From assembly GCA_041752115.1 (NCBI GenBank), contig JBGSHS010000002.1, positions 9,229 to 73,228 on the forward strand: a DNA stretch of 64,000 bases, read 5' to 3'. The translations under genes were made by a program, and so were the position numbers. Below, piece after piece: positions 44,111 to 53,525 of this stretch (the first letter of the stretch is position 1; every line of letters starts with the position of its first letter). Source of the stretch: JAJRVM01 sp041752115 (GTDB taxonomy: Bacteria; Planctomycetota; Planctomycetia; Pirellulales; Pirellulaceae). The notes beneath the pieces are model-generated. The model saw only the letters and a list, made by a program, of their open reading frames with translations. It was not told the DNA's origin and made no database searches.

Positions 44111-44564
44111 CAGCTCTCATGTCTCCAGAAACCGTTCCCCCACAGCAACGCAACCTAACGCCGTAAATCGTCCTGGAGTTTCATCCGACTCCCAGAGCAT
44201 CTCGCACGTGGCCCCCCTTCCATCCCCCGCCAGGGATGCGAGAATCGCCCCGCCGCACGCTGCCGGCGCATTCTGTCAGCATGCGTAGGCGGACGGCCGT
44301 TGTCAATTTCGCATCCCACCCCTTCGCACCCCACCCCCTGGTGTGCCCACGGAGCAGGGTCAAGATCTCGTTGCACGGCGAGCGTGACGGCGGTCCCTCT
44401 GCCAGCCGATCCAACGCATCAACAGGCCGACTCGGGACGGCAGCCACGCTACTCCACCCAGAAGACGGATTTGACTCACACTGCAGGCGCGGGCATGATG
44501 CCCCAGTAGACGACACACTCGAGACGGCTCACGCGCCGCGATCGAAGGAGGAGTGATTGGCACT
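44111..44564. other. Divergent intergenic region, no gene seen
   Basis: About 450 bases between the peptidase (minus) and the oxidoreductase (plus). Two similar strings, cgcatcccaccccttcg and gcaccccaccccctgg, lie next to each other around 44310-44345. No RNA or protein remnant is recognised. Confidence 0.4.
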
Positions 44565-45893
44565 ATGAAACGACGCACGTTTCTGAAGTACTCGGCATTG
44601 GCAACGGGAGTGAACATTGTGCCGCGGTGCGCGGTCGCGCGCAGCGGCCAGACGCCCCCGAGCGAAAAACTCAATCTGGGGTTCGTTGGTGTCGGCGGGC
44701 GCGGCCGAGCCAGTTTGGACGGCCTCAAGGGCGAGAACTACGTGGCCCTGTGCGATGTCGACCTGAAACAGGCCGCGAAGTCTTTTGAGGATTTTCCGCA
44801 AGCCAGGCAGTACCGTGATTATCGCCAGATGCTGGACGAATTGGACGATCAACTCGACGCCGTCGTCGTCGCCACGCCGGACCACACGCATGCCGTGATC
44901 GCAAACGCGGCCATGACGCGTGGCAAACATGTGTACTGCGAGAAGCCGTTGGCACACAGCATCGCGGAAGTGCGACAGCTGCAACGCACCGCAGCGCAAC
45001 ATGGCGTTGTGACACAACTGGGGAACCAAGGGCACTCCTTCGACCGCATTCGCACGTTCTGCGAGTGGATTTGGGACGGGGCCATTGGGGCCGTGCACAC
45101 GATTCACGCTTCACACGGAGCCCGAGTCGGATCGTACTGCCGCCTCGATCAGCTGGGCAGGTTACAGGAGCAGCATGCAGTCCCCGAGACGCTTAACTGG
45201 GACCTGTGGGTTGGTCCTGCTGAGCAGCGGCCGTACAACCCCGTCTACTTGCCAGGCCGCTGGCGTGGCTGGCTCGACTTCGGCACCGGCTGTGTCGGCG
45301 ACTGGATGTGCCACGTCGTCGATCCCGTCTTCTGGGCGTTGGACTTGGGCGCACCGGCATCAATCGAGGCGAAAGTTGTCGACTATTCGCCTCGGGAACA
45401 TGCGCAGGTTTATCCGCGTGGCACGACGATTCGCTACGAGTTTGCAGGCAACGACAAACGCGGACCGGTGACGCTCTACTGGTATGACGGCGAGTGCTCG
45501 GCGCCGGTGCCCGACGATCTGGACATGGACATGCCGATTCCTGGCGCGATTGTGCTGGGGGAAAAGGGAGGAATCAAGTACGGTAGCCACGGCGCCAGCG
45601 GAGTGCGGTTATTCCCGAAAGCGAAGATGGAGGCGTACCAGCGGCCAGAGCGGACGCTGCCGCGGGTGGCCAATCACCATCGCGACTGGACCGATGCGAT
45701 TCGTGCCGGTCGGCCCGCCGGTTCGAACTTCGACTATGGAGGAGCGCTGACCGAACTGGCTCTGTTGGGTTTGATTGCCATTCGAAACCCCGACACACAG
45801 CTCCAATGGGACGGTCCCACCATGCGATTTACCAACAGCGAGGAAGCTAACCGCTGGCTGACACCGTCGTATCGCGAAGGGTGGACGTTATAG
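44565..45893 (+). CDS. Gfo/Idh/MocA-family oxidoreductase with Tat-type signal
   Basis: 442 residues from ATG 44565. The N-terminus MKRRTFLKYSALATG is a twin-arginine-like signal. The Rossmann NAD(P) motif is LGFVGVGGRGRASL, followed by VALCDVD and the catalytic-region motif YCEKPLAHSI. The C-terminal domain contains a GFO/IDH-type sheet (DLDMDMPIPGAIVLGEKGG). Planctomycetes have many exported members, thought to act on sugars or cyclitols. Alternative start GTG 44553 sits too close to the aaggagg ribosome-binding site. 135 bases before the next hydrolase gene, same strand, probably the same transcript. Confidence 0.88.
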   Translation: MKRRTFLKYSALATGVNIVPRCAVARSGQTPPSEKLNLGFVGVGGRGRASLDGLKGENYVALCDVDLKQAAKSFEDFPQARQYRDYRQMLDELDDQLDAVVVATPDHTHAVIANAAMTRGKHVYCEKPLAHSIAEVRQLQRTAAQHGVVTQLGNQGHSFDRIRTFCEWIWDGAIGAVHTIHASHGARVGSYCRLDQLGRLQEQHAVPETLNWDLWVGPAEQRPYNPVYLPGRWRGWLDFGTGCVGDWMCHVVDPVFWALDLGAPASIEAKVVDYSPREHAQVYPRGTTIRYEFAGNDKRGPVTLYWYDGECSAPVPDDLDMDMPIPGAIVLGEKGGIKYGSHGASGVRLFPKAKMEAYQRPERTLPRVANHHRDWTDAIRAGRPAGSNFDYGGALTELALLGLIAIRNPDTQLQWDGPTMRFTNSEEANRWLTPSYREGWTL

Positions 45894-46028
45894 AGTGGTG
45901 TGACTCGAGCGGCGAGGATGACCTTGCCGAACTTGACACTTGAGCAAAGGGATGATCGTAGAGGTTTGAAGAAACCGCTCTGGCAAGAGTCATTCCTTGA
46001 ATCATCAACTTATCGAGAGCAATCTATC

Positions 46029-47489
46029 ATGAGCAGTACCCGTTTCTGGCTGGTCGCCTTCCAATCACTGGTCTTGGCAGTTATCTGTGGCTCCTGCTTC
46101 GCTCGATCGGTGGCCGGAGCGGAGCCTCCTCTGGCACTCCATCCCGACAATCCACATTACTTTCTCTGGCGCGGTCGTCCGACCGTGCTCATCACGTCCG
46201 GAGAGCACTACGGCGCCGTCTTGAATCTCGACTTCGATTATGCCGCGTACCTCGACGCGCTGGCGGCTGACAAACTGAATCTCACGCGTACCTTCAGCGG
46301 CGTCTACCGGGAGATTCCCGGCTCGTTCAACATCACCGACAATACACTCGCTCCTCATCCGCAGCGATTCATCTGTCCGTGGGCCCGCAGCGACGAGCCC
46401 GGCTACTTTGATGCGGGGAACAAGTTCGATCTCAATCGGTGGGATGACGCGTATTTTGCGCGGCTGCACGCATTCATGAAGCACGCTCAGTCACGAGGTG
46501 TGGTGGTCGAATTCAACCTGTTCTGTCCCATGTATGAGGACGCGTTATGGACCGCCTGCCCCATGAATCCGGCGAACAATGTGAACGACGTTCCGGCCTG
46601 CGGTCGGGAAGAAGTCTACACGCTCACACACCCGAAACTGCTCGATGTGCAATTGGCGGTCACGAGGAAGGTTGTCGAAGAGCTGAATTCGTACGACAAC
46701 CTGTATTTCGAAGTCTGTAACGAACCCTATTTCGGCGGTGTAACGATGCCGTGGCAGCATCGAATTGTCGAAGAGATTGTTGCGACTGAGAGCAAGTTGC
46801 CTCACAAGCACCTCATCTCGCTCAACATCGCCAATGGCCGAGCGAAGGTCGATGCTCCGCATTCCGACGTTTCAATCTACAATTTTCACTACTGTATTCC
46901 GCCCGACGCGGTGGCGATGAACTACGGTCTCGACAAGGCGATTGGGGAGAACGAGACTGGTTTTCGTGGCAGGGAAGATCTGCTCTACCGCACTGAAGGC
47001 TGGGCTTTCATTCTGGCCGGGGGAACGCTCTATAACAGCCTCGATTATTCCTTTACGGCAGGGCATCCGCGCGGAACGCTGCGCGACTACAAGTCGCCCG
47101 GCGGGGGCAGTCCGGAACTGCGCAAACAACTCTCGATCCTCCACGATTTCATGCAGTCGTTGGACTTCATCCACATGCAGCCCGACCAGGCCGTGCTGGC
47201 GAATGTTCCCCCAGGCTGTGAAGCGTATGCGCTCGCGGAGCCAGGGAAGGCGTTTGCGGTCTACCTGCACCTCAGCCTGCCCAAGGAACTGAACGCGGAG
47301 CAGTTGTCGCAACCGGTCGAGAAGTCGGTAAGACTGCGTCTGCCGGCAGGAACGTATCAGGCGGATTGGATCAACACGCAGACGGGTGCGGTCGACAAGT
47401 CCCAGACGTTCCAGCACCAAGGAGGCGACAAGGAACTCGCTTCGCCCAAGTTCTCGATTGATGTGGCCCTGCGCGTAGCACGCATGTAG
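46029..47489 (+). CDS. Secreted GH-A clan glycoside hydrolase (GH5/DUF4038-like)
   Basis: 486 residues from ATG 46029. Signal peptide: WLVAFQSLVLAVICGSCFA. The (beta/alpha)8 barrel has an acid/base Glu in YFEVCNEPYFGG and a probable nucleophile Glu in IGENETGFRG. A C-terminal beta-sandwich follows (VRLRLPAGTYQADWINTQTG), as is usual for putative collagen-binding/DUF4038-type enzymes. The exact family and substrate are uncertain. The earlier in-frame start at 45900 would bury the signal peptide and is not used. It follows the oxidoreductase gene and is followed by a repeat-rich region. Confidence 0.82.
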   Translation: MSSTRFWLVAFQSLVLAVICGSCFARSVAGAEPPLALHPDNPHYFLWRGRPTVLITSGEHYGAVLNLDFDYAAYLDALAADKLNLTRTFSGVYREIPGSFNITDNTLAPHPQRFICPWARSDEPGYFDAGNKFDLNRWDDAYFARLHAFMKHAQSRGVVVEFNLFCPMYEDALWTACPMNPANNVNDVPACGREEVYTLTHPKLLDVQLAVTRKVVEELNSYDNLYFEVCNEPYFGGVTMPWQHRIVEEIVATESKLPHKHLISLNIANGRAKVDAPHSDVSIYNFHYCIPPDAVAMNYGLDKAIGENETGFRGREDLLYRTEGWAFILAGGTLYNSLDYSFTAGHPRGTLRDYKSPGGGSPELRKQLSILHDFMQSLDFIHMQPDQAVLANVPPGCEAYALAEPGKAFAVYLHLSLPKELNAEQLSQPVEKSVRLRLPAGTYQADWINTQTGAVDKSQTFQHQGGDKELASPKFSIDVALRVARM

Positions 47490-47590
47490 CATGTGGGAAG
47501 ATGAAAGGCGGGGACAAATGGCGCGAGTAATCGTTGTGGAATTTGTTCCATCTGAGAGCTAATATGTTGAAAGCGGCTCACGTCTTTACC

Positions 47591-47690
47591 GCGTAGCGGT
47601 TGGATTCAACAGCCCAGAGTCGCTGCGCCTCGCAGCGCACCCTGGGTGACCGTTTGTCGAAGCATCCGAAACGCCGAAGGCGTTTTACAA
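47591..47690. repeat. REP-type cluster: two nested palindromes
   Basis: The segment has the order gcgtagcggttggattcaac, a hairpin cgctgcg-cct-cgcagcg (47621-47637) enclosed by cccag/ctggg, and then aaacgcc-gaa-ggcgttt (47669-47685). Comparable strings accompany REP/RAYT-type elements in planctomycetes from general knowledge. No transposase gene is nearby. Confidence 0.6.
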
Positions 47691-47796
47691 AGAGTGCGGT
47701 TGACGACATGCGCGTTCATGTGCGGCTTGTTGCGGCCTCGGGCCAGCGCCGGTGTGCTGGCCACCGTTACGCTCGGCCGCCGATCTGCTTGCCACG

Positions 47797-47847
47797 GTAG
47801 CTCACCATCTGGTGCACCGCACGAGCGGAGCTCGCGGGGGTCGAAGA
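47797..47847 (+). repeat. Solitary copy of the 71-bp repeat
   Basis: gtagctcaccatctggtgca followed by ccgcacgagcggagctcgcg and ggggtcg matches the units at 1991-2400 with one or two differences. It lies 45 kb from the arrays, so the element is dispersed in this genome. Confidence 0.85.
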
Positions 47848-47920
47848 GGAGACGTATCCAGCTGTCGGAACCGCAGAAGATCGAACCAGGAATGTCCATT
47901 GTCCAAGGAATGCGGGATAA

Positions 47921-48005
47921 GTGACTTCGGTCGTTAGCCGGATTTCCATGCTCTGCGCGAGCGTGGCTACACGCGAAACGCCGAAGTTGTTCTTCCCTCG
48001 TGCCT
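47921..48005. repeat. Dispersed palindromic repeat, copy 2
   Basis: gtgacttcgg, then ctctgcgcgagcgtggctac, gcgaaacgccgaagttgttc and tccctcgtgcct parallels 37221-37322. The left arm of the palindrome has diverged (catgctc versus cacgctc). It lies between two glycoside hydrolase genes. Confidence 0.75.
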
Positions 48006-48079
48006 CACCCATCACCACCACCAGGCGGTTGACCAGGGGCTGTCGCGGACTGAAGTCCTCGCTACGACGCGAGGCTGCC

Positions 48080-50485
48080 CTACGGTCGAGCAGACAGATA
48101 CCCCCAGACGTACGCGTTGGCTGCCATCGGCGTCTGGACCGTGAACTCGCACATGGACGGATACCAGAACACATCCCAGTAAGCATCCAGCGCCGGCCAC
48201 TGCTGCACATCAGGAAAGCAATGCGGTGCCACGAGCTTCTGGGCCCAGTTGTCTTTGTCGAGTGCCACGTCGGCGGGCCCTAATACCGTCAGACCTGGCG
48301 GCGGTGGTTGATGCGTGATGCGCGAGTCGATGTGCAGGGGATGCTGTGGGCTGTCGTGCCCCACTCCGGTCGTGTAGCAGAGATTCAACGGGTTGGCTCC
48401 GACTGACACCTGGCAGGCCAGAATCGCTGCCCGGAGAAACCGGACCTCCTTGGTCAGAGAATGTGCCCGCACCAGCGTGACTGCGTCTGGCGCAGAGAAT
48501 GCCCCCCAAGCTCCCGGCCGCCACGGTTCCTTCGCAAAGCGAAAACCTGTCCGCTGTGTACTGCGCAGCCGATCTTCCGCTTCGCGCAACAGCGCCGCGC
48601 GACAGTTGGCCTGAACTCCCGGATCGACTCCCACTCGATCGGTCCGCAGGTACACCCATACGGCCTCACGCTGATCATGACTCTGCCACACAGCCAGGTC
48701 GGCCTGCGCGTCCCTGAACTTGGTCGTCTCCAGAAACACCTGATGCCATTTCTCATCGCCCGTCAAGCGGAACAAGTCCGCCGCAGCGAGGTTCCGCTCG
48801 TCGCGCAGCTGATGGCGCGCATTCTCCTCGATCTTCGACCACCTGTCGCTCGATTGCAGCGCGACATACTCGCGTTCAGCCCAGACCATTGCCCGCAGAG
48901 CACTCTCGCGATAGGTCTGAGCCAGTGTCGGGTCGTGTGTCGCGATCCAGTAAGCAGCTTGTGCAGCAACTCCCGCATACATGTAGCTCGACCAGATCCC
49001 AGGCGCATAGGCCATCACATCCAGCGACTCCTGCCAGCTCCCTTCGCCATGCCGCGGGTGCTCCGCCGACTCAATTCCTCCGCGAATGCCACCCTCGAGC
49101 GTCTGCATCCGCCGGTAACAGTCCAGGTTAAACAGACCTTCGTCCACAATATCAGGCAGCGGGTACTCCGCAGGAGACTCCGGAATATTCAGGCTGACGC
49201 TCGCGAAGTACTCCGGAAACAGGTCAGCCAGGTCCACGAGGTAACGAGTGACGATCAGGTGCTGGATCCGGCGATCCCAATCGCCCGCATCCATGTATCC
49301 TCCCCAAGCGTCTGACACCTGCTCGTTCGTCTTGCCCGACACCAAGTTCCCGAAATTGTCCTGGTCGGTTCCCAACGCGTTGATGCCGTTAGCACTGAAC
49401 ATCAAGGGGCAGCTCGACTGCCATACGACCAGACCGTCCGCCTGGACAAAGCACCGCCGACGCTGGAAGGTGGTGAAAGGAGGCCCCAGAGCGATGCCAC
49501 TGCGCTGGTGATAAAACCCTCTGGCTGAGATCGTGAAAGCACTTCGCCAGACGTCTTCCCGAATCGGGAACGGATACGAACAGCCAACGCCCTCCACACA
49601 GACGCGATATACGCCGGGCCCCTTACACTGGGAGAAATCCATCTCATAGACGTCCACACCGGCATAGTTCTTGCCGTACGCATCTTCATCTCGGTCACTC
49701 GCCGATTTCGCCAGTTTCAGTGTCCCGTCGACAACAACATCTCCCGTTGAGTCGTCCAGCAGAGCGAATTTCAGCGGTGATGCATATTCTGCCGGCCCGC
49801 CACTACCAAGCCAACAGGAAAGAAACGCCAGTTTCACCGGATCATCGCTGCGAAAGCCGATCTGGCTCACGTGCACCGCTTCGCTGCGTTGAGTCCGCGG
49901 ATCGAAGTGAAACTCGTGCGGCGGTAGTCTCTCCGGCGTGAACTCGAGACGGTAGTGACATCCCGATTGCAGGGGATGTGCGAACCGCAGATAGATCACA
50001 TGGCGCAGCGGAGCCGACCATTTCCAGCCCCCCAACCGCCCCAGATCCGACGGCTTCGTCTTGCGAAAAATGGTGACCGGCTTCACAGGCTGTGCATAAC
50101 GCGAATCGTCGGATGATGCCAGCCGATAGCTCGCCACATCATCCGCCCAGCGGGTCTCGAGCGGCGTGCCCTGCAACTCATCGGCCGAATAGATCAAGTT
50201 CTTCTCGCGGCCAATCAGCCAACCCAGGAACTTCCCGTCACGATACACTTCCCGATCCTTCGCATCGCCGCGAATCTGGTCCTTGTCCTGCCGCTGATAC
50301 GGCATCTGGCGCCCGTACTCGATCCGACCCGCTTGCACGGTAATGCCCAGCGTGTCGGGCGTCACCATCCCCACATGCACGAGCGTCGGATTATCGGTCT
50401 GAGCTGTTGCGACATCGGTCACCTCACCCCACGCGGAACACGCCGCCAGAACAAATACGCTCACATAGACACGCCCGGTGGTCAT
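48080..50485 (-). CDS. Secreted glycoside hydrolase family 9 enzyme (cellulase-like)
   Basis: 801 residues. A short signal peptide (VYVSVFVLAACSAWGE) is followed by an N-terminal Ig-like region (EAVHVSQIGFRSDDPVKLAF, then YEMDFSQCKGPGVYRVCVEG) as in CelD-type GH9 enzymes. The (alpha/alpha)6 catalytic domain carries the catalytic Asp pair in GGYMDAGDWDRRI and, near the C-terminus, ANPLNLCYTTGVGHDSPQHP, the segment with the substrate-binding His/Arg (HIDSRIT). GH9 enzymes cleave beta-1,4-glucans by inversion. Length and domain order fit the family. The substrate may be cellulose-like or mixed glucan. ATG has gagg about 9 bases upstream. Confidence 0.88.
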   Translation of the reverse strand: MTTGRVYVSVFVLAACSAWGEVTDVATAQTDNPTLVHVGMVTPDTLGITVQAGRIEYGRQMPYQRQDKDQIRGDAKDREVYRDGKFLGWLIGREKNLIYSADELQGTPLETRWADDVASYRLASSDDSRYAQPVKPVTIFRKTKPSDLGRLGGWKWSAPLRHVIYLRFAHPLQSGCHYRLEFTPERLPPHEFHFDPRTQRSEAVHVSQIGFRSDDPVKLAFLSCWLGSGGPAEYASPLKFALLDDSTGDVVVDGTLKLAKSASDRDEDAYGKNYAGVDVYEMDFSQCKGPGVYRVCVEGVGCSYPFPIREDVWRSAFTISARGFYHQRSGIALGPPFTTFQRRRCFVQADGLVVWQSSCPLMFSANGINALGTDQDNFGNLVSGKTNEQVSDAWGGYMDAGDWDRRIQHLIVTRYLVDLADLFPEYFASVSLNIPESPAEYPLPDIVDEGLFNLDCYRRMQTLEGGIRGGIESAEHPRHGEGSWQESLDVMAYAPGIWSSYMYAGVAAQAAYWIATHDPTLAQTYRESALRAMVWAEREYVALQSSDRWSKIEENARHQLRDERNLAAADLFRLTGDEKWHQVFLETTKFRDAQADLAVWQSHDQREAVWVYLRTDRVGVDPGVQANCRAALLREAEDRLRSTQRTGFRFAKEPWRPGAWGAFSAPDAVTLVRAHSLTKEVRFLRAAILACQVSVGANPLNLCYTTGVGHDSPQHPLHIDSRITHQPPPPGLTVLGPADVALDKDNWAQKLVAPHCFPDVQQWPALDAYWDVFWYPSMCEFTVQTPMAANAYVWGYLSARP

Positions 50486-51119
50486 CGCGATGGTTCCTCA
50501 AATACCAGTTCCTCGTCCGGTGCCGCACAGGTCACCTGACAGCTATACCCCGCCAGTTCTCGCGGCGTTGCAGGGAGTTGAGCCGCAGCTGTGATGATCC
50601 TCAGGTGGCGGGGCTGCCGGCCGAAATGGGGAGCCTGCGCATACCCGGTCCAGCCCACAGGGGCGGCATCAGACGCGCAGCGCTAACTCTGGCAAAGCCC
50701 TGCGCCTCGCGTCTGACTGATCAACCAGTGCGATGCGACATTGTCGCATTTCCTGTTTCCGCACGACATCTCCCTGGGCAGGCCCTTAGTAGAGGTGCCT
50801 CGCACTGAGGTCAGCTGTCGGCCTCAGACGCCAGCCGGCACACATTGGCCTCGCTCACTTTCCCGCCTAACGCGTCTGGAAGGGCAGGGGGGGCCCGCGC
50901 AAGAGCGATTCGTCTCGCGTGCGTTAGCGTGGGAACGCACGTGGACGCAGACGAGAGTGAAAGCGGGGAAGTCCCCCTTGCTCCTGCGCAGCAATAGGCG
51001 GCTCTTGCGATTGAACTATCACCGGATCCTCGGCGCAACGATGGCCGGCCAACGTTCACGCACGACACGGAATTGCGGGCAGGGTAGCCGCGAGCTGAAG
51101 CTCACGTTACGACGGCGGT
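50486..51119. other. Intergenic region with inverted repeats, no gene
   Basis: About 630 bases. tcagacgcg (50669-50677) and cgcgtctga (50708-50716) form a 9-bp stem with a structured loop, and gcctaacgcg (50865) with cgtgcgttag (50918) forms another. Neither has a T-run. Open frames here are Arg/Ser-rich and not convincing. A structured RNA is possible but unsupported. Confidence 0.4.
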
Positions 51120-52115
51120 TTACTTGCCGTCGGTGGCGGTAGTGATGTGGCCGCTGCGAAATGCGTCGGCCATCGCCATGGGGACTTCGGCTTCGGCCAG
51201 CACAAGTCGCGCGCGGTTTTCGGCCACCTTGGCTTTCATTTCCTGCTCCGCAGCCACCGCTTCCGCCCGCCGTCGTTCGGCACGCGCCCGAGCCACCCGA
51301 GTGTCGGCCTCGGCCTGATCGGCCTGCAGACGTGCTCCGATGTTCTCGCCCACGTCAATGTCGGCAATATCGATCGACACAATGGCGAAAGCGGTATGCG
51401 CATCCAGACCACGCGCCAACACGGCTCGCGTGATGCGATCGGGATTCTCCAGCACCTCCAGATGCGTGTTGGCCGAACCGATCGAGGTAATGATTCCCTC
51501 CCCGACTCGTGCGATCACGGTCTCTTCTGTCGCACCGCCGATGAGCTGTTCAAGATTGGTGCGTACTGTCACCCGCGCCCGAATTCGCAGTTCGACGCCG
51601 TTGCGCGCAATGGCGCTCAACGTCGTCTTGCCACTGCGGCGTGGATCGGGGCAATCGATCACTTTCGGATGCACACTGGTGCGAACGGCATCCATCACAT
51701 CGCGTCCAGCCAGGTCAATGGCGGCGGCACGGTCGAAATCGAGGTCGATATCCGCGCGGTGCGCGGCAATAATCGCGTGGATCACGTTCATCACGTTTCC
51801 ACCGGCCAGGTAGTGTGCTTCCAGCCGAGCCGTGCTGATGCCGGTGCGGCGGTTAATGTCCAGCCCGGCCTGCGCTGCCATGATCTTCGCTTGCACGATC
51901 ACCCGCGGATTCACCTGCCGAAAGCCCATCCCAACCAGGCTCGTAAAACTCACATCCGCATCCGACATGAAAGCTTGGAACCATATCTTGCCGTAAATGG
52001 GGATGAAAATCAGCAGCACCAGGATCACCAGCAGCGCGACGATCGCGAAGGCGTAGACGATAAACATCCACCAAACAAATTCCTGCGCCACCAGATACGG
52101 TAAGTGGTCGATCAT
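51120..52115 (-). CDS. floA: Flotillin-like membrane protein FloA
   Basis: 332 residues from ATG 52115 (agagaggggt upstream). An N-terminal hydrophobic hairpin (IVYAFAIVALLVILVLLIFI) anchors it in the membrane without crossing fully. The SPFH/PHB-type core follows (VNPRVIVQAKIMAAQAGLDI, LARGLDAHTAFAIVSIDIAD), then an Ala/Glu/Arg coiled coil (ARAERRRAEAVAAEQEMKAK) and a Gly/Ala C-terminus. These features match FloA/YqfA, about 330 residues, which organises membrane microdomains. The longer upstream frame to 52328 is Arg/Pro-rich and not included. The mnmA gene lies upstream, 216 bases away on the same strand. Confidence 0.92.
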   Translation of the reverse strand: MIDHLPYLVAQEFVWWMFIVYAFAIVALLVILVLLIFIPIYGKIWFQAFMSDADVSFTSLVGMGFRQVNPRVIVQAKIMAAQAGLDINRRTGISTARLEAHYLAGGNVMNVIHAIIAAHRADIDLDFDRAAAIDLAGRDVMDAVRTSVHPKVIDCPDPRRSGKTTLSAIARNGVELRIRARVTVRTNLEQLIGGATEETVIARVGEGIITSIGSANTHLEVLENPDRITRAVLARGLDAHTAFAIVSIDIADIDVGENIGARLQADQAEADTRVARARAERRRAEAVAAEQEMKAKVAENRARLVLAEAEVPMAMADAFRSGHITTATDGK

Positions 52116-52331
52116 GAGTGAACCCCTCTCTGGCAAAATCAGCCCAAACCTGACCCCTGGGCGGCGTCGCGGATTACCTGAGCTTGTCGGCTCCATCCGG
52201 TCCAACGCCCCGCCACCTTTGGCACCACGATGATATCCGATTCCCCTCCTCAAAGGTAGCTGCAAATCGCCCTTGACCACAACAAATTTCGCCCGGTGGC
52301 GCGGGAATCTCCCCGCCAGCCAGGACACCGC

Positions 52332-53525
52332 TCACTCGATCCAGCCGCCACAGAGCACGCGATCCCCATCGTAGCAGACGGCGGCCTGTCCGGGAGCGAC
52401 TCCATAGCACGGTTCATCAAACGTCAGCTGCAGACGCTGATCGGTCAGCACCGTGAGGGTGGCAGCGGCAGGAGGGGTATTATAGCGAATCTTGGCGCGG
52501 CAACGGAGCGGCTTCTCAGGGAGCGGAGCCAGCCAGTTGACGCGGGCAGCAATCAATTCCTGGCGCGCCAGATCCGAGCGACGACCAATGACCACTTGAC
52601 GCGACTGAGGATCGATTCGCACCACGAAATAGGGCTCCCCCATGGCGATCCCCAGCCCCTTGCGCTGGCCGACCGTGAAACGCTCGATCCCGCGATGATG
52701 GCCGACAATCTCTCCGGCCACCGTCACAATCTTCCCGCTCGTGTCCCGGTCGCCGCGCCGCGCCCGCACAAACTCATCGTGCTTGCCCGACGTGACGAAG
52801 CAGATTTCCTGACTCTCCCGCTTGTCGGCCACGCGCAACTGGAGTTCACGAGCCATCTGTCGAATTTCGGACTTGTGAAACTGGCCCACTGGCAACAGCA
52901 TGCGTTGAAACCGCTGCTGTGCAATCCCGAACAGTACGTACGACTGATCCTTGTCATGGTCAACTCCGCGACACAACCAGGGAGTGCCGTCGGCGGCCAG
53001 CACACAGCGGGCATAGTGGCCTGTCGCCACGTACTGAGCGTCCACGCTGTCGGCATAGTCGAACAGCTTGCCGAATTTCAGCCAGTGATTGCAGACGATG
53101 CAAGGATTTGGCGTCCGTCCGCGTACATACTCGTCCACGAAGTAATCGATAATCTGGCGGAACTCCGCCTGAAAATTCAGCGCGTAGAAGGGGATGTCCA
53201 GCCGGTCGGCCACGCGGCGAGCATCCTGGGCATCCGTCGCGCTGCAGCACCCCTGCTTGTGCTCCATCCCATCCCGCACCGTCGACTTGGGCTTTTCGGC
53301 CGCTGGCGGTGGTGGCGGAAGATGCTCGGCCAACGGACGTTCGTGCGGTGGAGCCCCGAGAACGGGGAGCGAGGTGGACACCGTCTCTGTCGCGGCGCAC
53401 GTGGCAGCCGACTGCTCACCATGCCGCATGAACACGCCGATCACATCGTGACCTTCTTGCTGCAACAGGTGGGCAGCCACACTGCTGTCCACTCCGCCGG
53501 ACATCGCCAACACCACACGAGCCAT
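52332..53525 (-). CDS. mnmA: tRNA-specific 2-thiouridylase MnmA
   Basis: 397 residues. The PP-loop ATP site is AMSGGVDSSVAAHLL. The two catalytic cysteines are in RTPNPCIVCN and SQEICFVTSG; ATGHYAR and DQSYVLFGI are family motifs. It makes the s2U34 of tRNA Lys, Glu and Gln. Compared with E. coli MnmA there is a proline-rich insertion of about 45-50 residues between GVFMRHGE and the CCSATDAQDA segment (PLAEHLPPPPPAAEKPK), near the region that contacts the tRNA. The ATG at 53525 opens with MARVVLAMSGG and is preferred over the upstream in-frame start at 53561. Divergent from prfB. Confidence 0.95.
   Translation of the reverse strand: MARVVLAMSGGVDSSVAAHLLQQEGHDVIGVFMRHGEQSAATCAATETVSTSLPVLGAPPHERPLAEHLPPPPPAAEKPKSTVRDGMEHKQGCCSATDAQDARRVADRLDIPFYALNFQAEFRQIIDYFVDEYVRGRTPNPCIVCNHWLKFGKLFDYADSVDAQYVATGHYARCVLAADGTPWLCRGVDHDKDQSYVLFGIAQQRFQRMLLPVGQFHKSEIRQMARELQLRVADKRESQEICFVTSGKHDEFVRARRGDRDTSGKIVTVAGEIVGHHRGIERFTVGQRKGLGIAMGEPYFVVRIDPQSRQVVIGRRSDLARQELIAARVNWLAPLPEKPLRCRAKIRYNTPPAAATLTVLTDQRLQLTFDEPCYGVAPGQAAVCYDGDRVLCGGWIE

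Noticed and set aside
47606..47899. 97-residue minus-strand open frame in the repeat cluster
   Set aside because: It consists largely of repeat sequence translated by chance, with no start signal.
50865..50929. Integron attC site (gcctaac ... gttag)
   Set aside because: The right box reads gttagcg and does not complement gcctaac fully; the inner boxes are not recognisable and no integrase or cassette is near.
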